Of a DNA stretch of 64,000 nucleotides, positions 1-10,100 are shown in pieces (within the stretch, counting starts at the first letter, position 1; every line of letters starts with the position of its first letter). Source of the stretch: Telmatactis stephensoni (Eukaryota > Cnidaria > Anthozoa > Actiniaria > Isophelliidae); the NCBI GenBank assembly GCA_029948255.1, contig JALIZF010001693.1, forward strand, positions 372,001-436,000, in the 5' to 3' direction. Both the position numbers and the translations under genes were made by a program. Under the pieces are notes generated by a model that saw only the letters and a list, made by a program, of their open reading frames with translations, was not told where the DNA came from and did not search any database.

Positions 1-87
1 ATTTAATTATAATGAGATCAATCAGAAGCGTTTGTGCGGTTAGATTAGAATCGTCCAAAGTTATCAGTAAACAAGTTGACTCCACGC

Positions 88-497
88 ACCCGGGGGGGGG
101 GGGGGGGGACTCCATTGTAAAAGGATCGGGTATGCTCGTCGTATCTCTTAGGGGTAAAAATCAGCGATTTGGTATCTTTTAGGGTGTTAAAATTGAAGTT
201 TAGAGTTTCCTAGTATCTTTTAGGGTATCAAAAGTCAGAGCCCATCGCTTATTATCTTGTTCTCAAATGGAAGAAATTTGCCCAACAAAAGCACGTCGAC
301 CGTCCAATTTTGTGTTGTTTATAATAATGTACATTAAATTGTTATCGCTGGTATCTCTTAGTGATTAAAAATCGTCCAGCCACGCCCTTCTTAAAAGACT
401 TCCGGTATCTTTTAGGGTATTTTTGAAAATTACCGACTGACGAGCATACCCGATCCTTTTACAATGGAGTCCACCCCCCCCCCCCCCCCCCCTGGGT
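88..497. mobile_element. MITE with G-run-capped TIRs
   Basis: Terminal inverted repeats of about 53 bp: 88-140 (ACCC, a run of about 18 G, then ACTCCATTGTAAAAGGATCG) matches the reverse complement of 439-497. The flanks CCACGC (left) and CCATGC (right) could be an imperfect target duplication. The interior repeats 'ggtatcttttagggt' phrases several times. No transposase is encoded, so it would be non-autonomous. The short ORFs across it are by-products of the repeat. Confidence 0.7.
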
Positions 498-1267
498 CCA
501 TGCATTGCAACATTTTCCAAACAATAGAAGCTGTCGTGCTCTGTTTGAGAACAACAGGTGATAGACATCTACAGGTCATTACGAGATTTTCCAAGGAAAA
601 AGTAGTAAGAGACAAGTTATCGTTTGATATTTACATTGCTGACGTATCAAAATCGCTACGCATGAGTGTAAAGCATCTTGGTCGAATAATGACGTTTTGC
701 TGACAGGAACTGTATTTAGATCTCATTATCTCATTGCGTGATCTTGTGATAATTGATTTATTTGGTCCAGGTATTTTGTCATTTGAACTTTGTTTACGTC
801 AGACCATCTAATTGGAGTAATTTTGGCCGTTAAGACAAGTTAGGGGTAGTCAATAGCCCAGGGCGTCCTTTTCCCCTCTTTCCTTTCCCCTCCGCTCCCC
901 TCCCCACTCCCTGACGACCTGGGTCTCCGAGGACGCCATGTAAACAGAATGCAGTAAATGTATATACTAGCAGGTAGGATTATTCGCCTGCTAGGATGAT
1001 TCTAGTGCTAGGATGATCCTAGTGCCATGTAAACAACCCTAAAAGAAAAACTTTCAAAATACTTTTTAGTCTTGGAGTGTAAACTTTAGACTTGATGCGA
1101 CAACGTTTTGTTGGATCAGTCGGGTGTATGTAGGAATGCTTTTGTTTTGTGCACGGTCACGGTTGGAAAAAGTGCACAAAAAGATAGAACAATGGGCTTC
1201 CTAACCATTCCACTCTATTACATGCTATTAACTTTGATTTGATCATTGGGCAAAAGAGGAACATGAA
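498..1267. other. Intergenic, nothing recognised
   Basis: AT-rich unique-looking sequence with a pyrimidine-rich patch near 870-910. No coding region, RNA gene or repeat could be supported. Confidence 0.5.
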
Positions 1268-1375
1268 CGGAACACAACAATTTTTCACTGAACACAACAA
1301 AGTTTCGTGGAACACAACAATCTCTCACAGAACACAACAAAGTTTCACAGTACACACGTCTTTCACAAGCAACTA
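1268..1375 (+). repeat. Left arm of a distant inverted repeat pair
   Basis: Four to five degenerate copies of a roughly 22-bp phrase (AACACAACAA plus 'tttcac(t/a)g'), followed by 'gtacacacgtctttcacaag'. The same ordered block occurs inverted at about 6031-6200. The pair bounds a 4.9-kb interval that could be one composite or eroded element. Confidence 0.6.
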
Positions 1376-1730
1376 AAATCTTTCACGGGGCAACACTCTT
1401 TCACAAGCACAGCTGCCACAGGCTTCCCAGTCTGATTATCTGTGGATTATGTCTAGTAACGGTCATTTCCAGGTTGAAAGCCAAATATACCCTGGTGAGA
1501 AATGCTCTCAAAATGCATGACTGATTTTTTTCAAACATCATGGCAAATATTGAGTTCAAAAATAAAGTTTTTCGTGAATGCTTATTTAAGTCTCGGAACT
1601 CAGGGATAGCTTGTTATCTCTTTCCCTCATCCCTCCAGCTCCTCCCACCCCTATTTGCGTGTTCAAATGGAACGTTCTGGTGTACGTCGATCAGGTGGCA
1701 CATACAGCACAATCGGAGAACAGTGAAAAC

Positions 1731-2072
1731 GATAGCCTGGTTTTCACTATCGAAGCAAGACAACGCCAAGCTCGTAGTTTTCACTTGTAAAAGTAGCGAC
1801 GCAAGCATAAACGCTAGCGCAAACTGAACGGAAAGTTTTATTTTTCTTGCGCGGGCTTGCGTCGTCTTGCGTCGTCTTTCGTTGTCTTTCGTCGTCTTGC
1901 GTTATCTTGCTTCGTCTTGCGTCGTCTTTCGTTGTCTTGCGTTGTCTTGCTTCGTCTTGCGTCGTCTTGCGTTGTCTTGCGTCGTCTTGCATGCGTTGTA
2001 TTGAGTCATCGTGCGTGGTCTTGCGTGGTTTTCCGTTGTCTTGCGTCGTCTTGTCGTTAGCGTGAACCAGGC
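1731..2072. mobile_element. Inverted-repeat element with internal 10-bp array
   Basis: The ends are roughly inverted: 'gcctggttttcactatcg' at 1735 against 'cgttagcgtgaaccaggc' at 2054-2071. A further inner arm 'aacgctagcgc' lies at 1811. Between them is a 10-bp tandem array. No transposase is present. Confidence 0.5.
1845..2058. repeat. 10-bp minisatellite (CTTGCGTCGT)n
   Basis: About 20 copies of a 10-bp unit CTTGCGTCGT with variants (CTTTCGTTGT, CTTGCGTTGT, CTTGCTTCGT). The substitutions are mostly C/T at the CpG positions. ORFs read through it in several frames on both strands, as expected of a short repeat rather than a gene. Confidence 0.85.
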
Positions 2073-2199
2073 ATTATATCGTGTTTTATCCCACACCATA
2101 GGAAATACAGCCAATCAGAAAGCAGGAAAGCCGTTGTATATTCGGTGGTATTCAACTGTCTCTTCCCATGAGACATTGCCATTATTTGCTGTATTTTCT

Positions 2200-4590
2200 A
2201 TGTTGTGGGCTTAGTGTAGGATAAAATAATTGTATGTATTTGCTACCTGACGCATAAAATCAAATCAAAGCGATTTGAATTCATGCCAAAGGGACAAATT
2301 CTAATGTAAGTCAGAAATTTTGTAAGAAATAGTTTCCAATTTTATTATTCAAATATATAGGTATTTAAAAGTAGAAATATTATCACTTGCGAGAAAAAAG
2401 TCCTGATATTCGAAAAAAGAAAAAAATAGGAAAAAACGTCCAGACATTCGAAAACGAAAAGGAAAAAAGGAAAAAAGAAAGAAATTTGTAATGTCTAGGA
2501 AATGCACCCCACAGAAACAATGCAGTAAGATATATGAATAATTATAATTAAAAATAAAAAATGAAAATGAAATTTATCAGAAAAATATATCAAAAACACC
2601 AAACATTTAAAAACAAGTCCAAAAAGATGTAATTTTAGCTTAAAGCTTGGGAAAGAAACGGAAAAAACGAAGAAAAAAAGAAGTCAGAAAAGAATCCGGC
2701 GTCGACGAGGATCGAACCTGTAACCCCTTAAAGAGCACCCCCGGAAATAAAATAACAGACTGAATGAATAACTGTAAAAAGAAAAGAAAACGAAAACGAA
2801 ATTTTGGGACGATTCTCCCGAGACATTCTGAGAAGCTGAGACATCGAATCGACTTACGTTACGGATGAAGATTTCGATCCCATCCACGCTATCCCGGTGC
2901 TACATATTACAGTTATCTTAACCCGAAGGCCAGGGAGGGAGACGATATCCGGACCCTAATCCATACCTTCAGATATCACCTTAGACCGCTGCGCTACCTA
3001 GACACTTAACAAATTTAATGACTAATTGGGGTAGTCTATTCGGCGAAGTTTCATTGTAATGCTAATACTCCCCAGGGAAAGAAATGAACCAATCAGAGTC
3101 CAGCTATCAAAAAATAGCTGTTTTGTAAATAAATAGAAAGAGAAAATAAAAGAATAAGTTTTCAGGAACATCGAGCTTGTCTGCATTGTGTTACTCCATC
3201 GATTTGTCCCAATTCCCCAGAGAGATAGACGAACCAATCAAAATCTAGTCGATTGAAGCGCGATCAATAAATTTCCATGATTATATTTTAAGTACAGCAA
3301 GCTTCAAGCCGTTACGTACGCTATTACTTATGGATTTTTATTTCCGTTCCAAAGTGAAATGATCGGCCTCACTGAAGATGTTCAGTTGGAATCCACGTTT
3401 CTTATTTCAGGAATATCCCTAGAGCGTAATCAGATTAAGACATCAGCAAAGGTAAGTTCTTTTATAAGTTAAGGTGATTTAAAATTTGGATTGATACTTT
3501 TAGCTCATCGTTTTAAAACAAAGCTCGTAGTTGTTTACATGTACGCGTTTGTTCTTCAATATTAACACCAAATTTGTTAGTTACATGGTCGATTTGAGTT
3601 TAATTGTGTAAGTAGACGAGAAATTAAATTATAACTGATCTCGTCAAAATGTATCCCCGAAAACTCCACAGAGAATATCGTAATGCAGAATGCCAAACTC
3701 GCGCAAGTTTTTATATTGTCGTACTCAAAATATTGGGAAATGTCATTTCTGCCTAGAAACTTAATAACACAAAAAAATAAACCTTTTAAATCTTTCATAG
3801 TGCTTTCATTACATGATGAATTCTTTCAAGTGATTCACTGCTCTGCCTCACGAATTATCCTATACATAGTCAAGATAACTAAAATTACACGATTGTAAAA
3901 ACCAGAGTAAGCATCAGACTGAGAAACGCATGTCACGTGATTTGACATGTTTCACCGCATTTGTGCTATTTTTAAACCACAGGTCACTTACGCGCGCTCG
4001 TCAATTTTGAATATTTACATTCATTTGCTTCCAGCGCGAGGTGAATTCGTTCGAATCGTGTTCTAAAAAGAAATCGAATGAGGGACAACACGTCAAGGTT
4101 TTTATAAGGGTGTGTGTCATGCACCTGATTATACTCTCTTTGATTTATTCGTCATTTTTGATGTTAGTCTTGTGGTTAGGGAACGGGAACTAATTTCGAA
4201 AACTGAAGAACTGATGTCCAAAGCTGTTTTTTATCATAATCGGTACCTATTTTAATATCCCATATCAATCTTGGGGCGGGGAAGGGGGTGGGGTGGGGTG
4301 GGGGTGGGAAAGAACTAGAACCCTTCACTACCCCTCTGACTTTCTCATGCGACCTACGCTGGGGCTATTGTTAATGGGGCTTTAATAGCTTGTTGCTTAA
4401 TTTGTAGAAACCCAGAACACAAGATGCTATTTTCCCTCGATCAGTAGCTTGTAACATAGTACACAACATGCATCGTGCGTGTGTCCGACCCTGCAACAGA
4501 TGCGCGCAACAGTTAGAGAAGTAGAAACGAGTTCTTTTTCTGAAGCCATACCAACCTTGCAACAGATCGCGCAACGTTTTGCGCAACAGC
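2200..4590. other. Intergenic, AT-rich; no gene supported
   Basis: Contains A-rich low-complexity sequence (2380-2680) and tRNA-B-box-like fragments near 2700 and 2880-3005 on the minus strand (degraded SINE remnants). A short exon-like segment at 3416-3461 (acceptor 'ttatttcag', donor 'gtaagt') is treated in the findings. 4260-4310 is a G-rich patch. Confidence 0.45.
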
Positions 4591-4594
4591 TACA

Positions 4595-4739
4595 GGGGCC
4601 GTTTGTACGAAGGGTGAATATAGCACTATATCTAGCGGATAAATCCTTATCCAGCGGATAAAATCTATACAAAATCTATACAGTGGATAACTCTTATCCG
4701 GTGGATAACTTTATCCAACCTTCGTACAACCGGGCCCAG
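4595..4739. mobile_element. MITE, family A (CTTCGTACAACCGGGCCC end), copy 1
   Basis: Palindromic element. The left end 'ggggccgtttgtacgaaggg' pairs with the right end 'ccttcgtacaaccgggccc'. The interior has several 'atccagcggataa / ttatccggtggata' inverted phrases. The same family recurs at 9315-9461 and 44815-44949, so it is a dispersed non-autonomous element. The surrounding sequence (4480-4830) contains repeated GCGCAACA phrases of another repeat. Confidence 0.8.
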
Positions 4740-5411
4740 AAGTACAACTAACCGAGCTTTTTCTGGGGCATTGCGCGCGCCTGTTGCAGGGGTTAACACA
4801 CGTTCTGTTGCGCGCAACATTGCAATAACCTTGGACTACTTAAATTGTTATGAGTTGGATTTTGGTATTTCAAACCTTAGTGGCTACCATTTCCAGAGCT
4901 AATGCACACATTCCAGATGGCGCGGAGCTTCAGTAACGAAAATTCGGATAAATTTCGACGAATTTTTCGTTCTTTTACTCAAGTAAGCATACGTCTGTTG
5001 TGGGCAGGGCCAGAGTTCAAACGTCGCCCGAACAAAAATTCTTACACATGTTCTAAAATAAAACACTTAATATAATCATAGATAAAAAAAGTTTTCTGAT
5101 AAACGTCTTTAAAGTCCGTGTGCTTTTTCCTTGTGCTTGTCGGGCTGACACCTATCGTTTCCTTGACAGCCTAGATATGAGCATAGTCTGGATTTTAACC
5201 TTCTTCTCTGGATGGACTGTATAGAGAAGTTCGAAATATGGCACTATGTATTCTAAATGATGCATTGTTTTTTAGCAAACAGCGCTATTAAACGTTTGTA
5301 ATTAGATATAACGGTTTTCTGATTTACATCGTTAACGGATCGGCGACATAAACGTGGTTTTCGTTTTCGTGACAACCTAGATATGAACATAGTTCGAATT
5401 TTACTGTATAA

Positions 5412-5757
5412 CCCCCCGGGGGGGTACTCCGAAACTTTTTATACGGGTATGCTCCGCCCGGACTCCCGACCCCTTACCCTTTCACATAGTAAATTTCGGA
5501 AAATCGTACCCCTTTCACATAGTAAATTTCGGAAAATCGCACCCCTTTCACATGCAAATTTTCAAAAAATCGCCCCTTTCACATACCAAATTTCGAAAAT
5601 TCGTACATTTTTCCCGAAAAAGGTACCCCTTTCACATATCTTTCCCTAAAAAGGCACCCCTTTCCCATAGCTGCGGCCTGAAAAAGGTACCCCTTTCGGG
5701 CGGAGCATCCCCGTATAGTCAATTATAGGGAGTACCCCCCCCCCCCCCCCCCCGGGT
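5412..5757. mobile_element. MITE with CCCCCGGG/GTACTCC ends
   Basis: The left TIR (from 5412: C6G7 then TACTCC...ATACGGGTATGCTCCGCCCG) is matched by the right TIR ending at 5757 (CGGGCGGAGCATCCCCGTAT...GGAGTACC, then a long C run, GGGT). The interior is a tandem of about 35-bp units containing 'cccctttcacatagtaaatt'. Non-autonomous. Confidence 0.75.
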
Positions 5758-6030
5758 ATAACCCTTTTTGATCTCTGAATGGAGAAGGTTGAAATCCGAG
5801 TACCATGTATTATAACTGCTGCATTATTTCTTAGCAAGCGGCGTTATTAAACGTTTGATTAACTTACCATTTATATACAACTATAGAACATAATGAGACT
5901 AATACAATTAGCAGTGTTGTTCGTCCACTTTGAAGCTCCATGTCCACGGACCTGAAAATTAATGTTCAACCAAAACGACATTACTGAATATAAAAATCTG
6001 AAAGAAATTTCTCATCCTCATTAACTAATT

Positions 6031-6200
6031 AGTAGTTGTGAAAGACTTGTGTACTGTTGTGTATTGTTGTGTTCAGTGAAAGATTGTTGTGTTCCACGAA
6101 AATTTGTTGTGTTCAGTGAAAGCTTGTTGTGTTCTATGAAACTTGAGTTAATTTGATGTGTTGAGTGAAAGATTGTTGTGTTCCACGAAACTTTGTGTTT
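6031..6200 (-). repeat. Right arm of the 1268/6200 inverted repeat pair
   Basis: Repeats of 'ttgttgtgttcagtgaaag' and 'ttgttgtgttccacgaaa', preceded by 'gtgaaagacttgtgtactg'. It is the reverse complement of the block at 1268-1375, in the same internal order when read on the minus strand. Confidence 0.6.
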
Positions 6201-6245
6201 TCAAAGCAATTTTGCATTGTGTTTTGCCCCTGTGGGCCACCGTAA

Positions 6246-6401
6246 TTCATTCACTCACTCACTCACTCATTCACTCATTCATTCATTCATTCATTCATTC
6301 ATTCATTCATTCATTCATTCATTCATTCATTCATTCATTCATTCATTCATTCATTCATTCATTCATTTATTAATCATTTATTTATTTATCTATTTATCTA
6401 T

Positions 6402-6464
<63 letters not shown>
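6246..6464. repeat. Compound microsatellite (ATTC)n-(TATT)n
   Basis: (CACT/CATT)n grades into about 28 copies of ATTC, then from about 6370 into about 23 copies of TTTA with a few TATC units. It creates long spurious ORFs of Ser-Phe-Ile-His and Leu-Phe-Ile-Tyr type. Confidence 0.95.
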
Positions 6465-6954
6465 TCAGCCGTAAAAGGGCCAAAAATTTGACCGTAAGCT
6501 GTAATTAATTCCAGCGTTCTCAACAATAAAAATTAATAATTTCCATTGTTCTTAAACATAATCGTAAAAAAGTCAAAATATTAACCGTTAACCGTAATAG
6601 CCACCACCCCATTGAGACCCTCTTATAAATGATACCTTGCTAAATCTTGCAGTTGATATCTTTAAAATCTCTTATAATAACTTACATGTACCTAACCCGA
6701 TGGTATACAAGTAAAGATGATGATGATGATGATGACGGATGATTCTAATTAATCTCTCGATAAAAAATATCCTCTGTTTGATCTAGTGAGACTAGTGAAC
6801 AACCCGGTATATAAATTTGAAAAAAAGAGCTTTTCTTAGAAACCCTTTTCATTGAAAGTAACAAGTTGAATAGAAAATATTTTTGTTTCGGCTATCTGTG
6901 TTTACGGGTTTCCTGTGTTGCTTTGCTTCGAAGTGCATGACGGTTGTATTACCT

Positions 6955-7020
6955 GATTGGTTGATATTCATATTTGCGGTCTCCTGATTGGTTGAAATCA
7001 AAAGCGTACAATTTTCAAAA
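6955..7020 (+). promoter_or_regulatory. Putative ASPM promoter: two CCAAT boxes and a CHR-like site
   Basis: Two inverted CCAAT boxes, both in the context 'cctgattgg', have ATTGG at 6956-6960 and 6987-6991, 31 bp apart. TTCAAA (reverse complement TTTGAA, the CHR core) follows at 7014-7019. NF-Y sites at about 31-33 bp spacing plus a CHR are the known arrangement of G2/M cell-cycle promoters. The block lies 140-205 bp upstream of the ASPM start codon. The motifs are seen; their function is inferred. Confidence 0.55.
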
Positions 7021-7159
7021 TATTCACATGGCCCATAAGAACAACTGATCAATTTCAGTTTAGTCGAACTCAATGCAAAACGCATTATTTATCTTCGGTT
7101 TTAATTTTTATTCTGTATTTTTAACGAACGTTGAATGGAAAGAAAAAACCTAGCTGAGA

Positions 7160-10100
7160 ATGGATGAATCGAGTCTTCTGTCATCACTGCATAAAGAAAA
7201 TATCGTACCGAATTTATCGAATCTCGCAGAAACTCTGAAATCGTCGCTGCCATCGTCTGTGAAACCGAAACGTGGTCAGTGGTACAGTCCTTGCAACTCA
7301 CCAAGACCGAAACAGCCTCAATCGCCGGACGATGGTCTTCCAATCCTAAAGCTAAATCATTTTGAGAAAACCCCGAGGATTTTGTTTGGTAATGTGAAGT
7401 TTGGATCTTCCAAAATAGAAGAATTAGTCGTGTGGAATCCGCATCCTATTCGCCAGACACTTCGAGTAGAGAAATGTCCATCCAAACGTGGATTTACTCT
7501 TGTTTGCTGTGATGATGGAGAAAGCTCAGTTTTAACTCTCGATGCTGATGAAGAGGTTGTGTTACCTGTTAAATGGGAGCCAAGTGAGGCTGGGAAATGT
7601 CGGGAGATGATAATTTTTAAGTGGAATGAAACTCATCGTCTTCAAGCCATTGTGATGGGCACCGCTGTGGATACTAAAGCTAAAAAGGTAAAAATTTAGT
7701 TATTCAAGATTTTATGTTATATAAATGTATGTAAAATTATTGAAACTTATTTAGAGTTTGTGGCTATATTCTGTGAGATGGTGTAATGACTATGTTGTCA
7801 ACAGGACTGTTGTAAACAATGATCCGTTAATTTTAAATCCAGCTTGAATAAATTATAAAGTCATTTTGACAGGGGTTGCAGTAGTTTTTCTACGTCAATC
7901 TGTCAGCTGGCTTAACATGAAATTACCTTGGTCCCAGAGGCTGTTCTTAGTAAATATCACTCTGTAACCAGAGTAGCATTCTTGTACAAACTTGATCCCT
8001 TGTTTCAGCAAATGTCAGCCATTAGGATTTTTGACAGCAACATTTGCACAGTAATTCTGTGCTCAAAGTCGACACTACTGAACATACATCTTGGACAGAC
8101 AGTGACCTGTGATTGGTCAATGAATAACTAGGAATTGAGTAAACTCCGAGGTGGACAATAGGACTGTATAGTGCTATAGATAGATGTGTGCCAGGGTCAG
8201 CCACTGTGTAGTCAGCTAGCTGTAATGCATGTGCCAACACAAGTAATGGTGGCCAGACTAGATGACACCCTGGATAGTATTGTTCATGAAGTTGTATTTA
8301 AATCTAGTCTTTTTAAAGAGATTATTTCTTCTTTCAGAAAAGACGATCGGTCCTTTGTAACAGTCAGGTGTTTAACACTAAAGTTTCTAAAAAGCCCATC
8401 AAAACAACCTTCTCAATAGTGTCCAAAGATCCTTTACCCAATCAGGAAAAGCCAGCAGCTCATAAATTTGGTGAAGCTATACCTGCTGTCAAAGAAATCC
8501 CTGAAGACGAGGTTGATCAGAGAAGAGAGACGTTTAACACTCAAAGTGCTAAAAAGCCCATCACACCAAGTTTTTCAATAGTAGCCAAAGATCCTTTACC
8601 CACACAGGAAAAGTCTGCAGTTCATGAATTTGGTAAAACCATACCTGATGTCAAAGAGATCCCCAAAGAGGATGTTGATGAGAGACGAGAGACCTATGTA
8701 GTTACAAGTGTACCAACACAAAACAATGATGTCAAGAACAAGAGTGTTTTTACTTTGAAGTCAGTAGATATTAGAGGGAAAATTGAAAATGAAACAAACA
8801 GCTGTAACAAGCAAATGCCCTTTGATCTCCAAGTTGAATTCAATAAAAACAATGATCGACGAGAGACCTATGTGCAGAACACCAACTCCAATCAATGCCA
8901 GACTAAGCCCGAAATAAGAGTGACCAAAGCAGATGCACCAATAAATGTACCTAAAGTAGATGCACCAACTAATCCAGGTATCACCCAAAACTGTGGAAAG
9001 ATGATGGCTCATCCACCTAAGAATAAAGCCTTAGAGTGCAAAGAAAATAAAAAGAATGAAAAACCAGTCTTAACTAAAACAATCTCCAAACCAAGAAGTG
9101 GTCAAACAGCAGTTGAAAAGAAGGCAAAAGAAATTCATCCTCCTGTTGCATTTGAGGTTGACCCCATAAAGAAACCAGCTGAGAAACCAAAATTAACAGA
9201 GAGGGTCATGAAGAAGAGAAAGGATGTTACTAGTAATGAAAGTAAGATAGCAAAAAGCTAGAATTTATGTTATTAATAATAGTACTACATCACAAAGCTG
9301 TAGACTAGCAGTGTCCAGGGTCTGGTTGTACGAAGGTTGAATTAAGCACTATCCAGCGGATAGATCCTTATCCAGCAGATAAAATCTAGTATTAATACTA
9401 AATCTATACATAACTCTTATCTGGTGGATAACTATCCAACCTTCGTACAACCGGGCCCAGGTGACTTAAGGTTTGCACTCAGGCAACTGAAAATAAAGTG
9501 TATGATACATAGGGAAAAAAAAGTCAATTCCCAGCTTGGGTCAAACATGGAGTCTCCCAGGCCTGTACGTATCTAACCAGGGACTCCTTGGGAATCTGTT
9601 CTATTTTTACAAGTTTGGCTATTACAGATTTCCTAAGTAAAATAGAACAGATCCCAGGTAAGACCCAGGCAAACCCCAAGTTGGAAATTTACTTTTTTTT
9701 TTCCCCTGTGATACAGGTAAAGCTGGTTTGATAGGGAGCCTGAAGGAATGATATTTAAGTTAGAGAACAGTCTTGCACCATAAAATTTTCTGTTGAGATT
9801 GAGTTAATGTAGTCTGTACATATCATTATAATAATGTTGAAATAGGACCATCAAGTCTCAAGAAAACTAGAAAAGTCAAGATGAAGGTTGCTGCAAAAGG
9901 AGTTGCACCTACAAAACTAAAGCTAGTCAAGCCACCCAAGACAAGTATTCCTCGACACCCAATGCCTTTTGCTGCTAAGAACATGTACTATGATGAAAGA
10001 TGGATTGAAAAACAAGAACAAGGTCAGATATTAAATCAATGGTGATTTCTCAGCCCCCCATGCTTTATATAGAACATTCTCTTGAGCTGACACTTTCACA

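Noticed and set aside
6158..6474. Ser-Phe-Ile-His repeat ORFs
   Set aside because: (ATTC)n and (TATT)n microsatellite translation.
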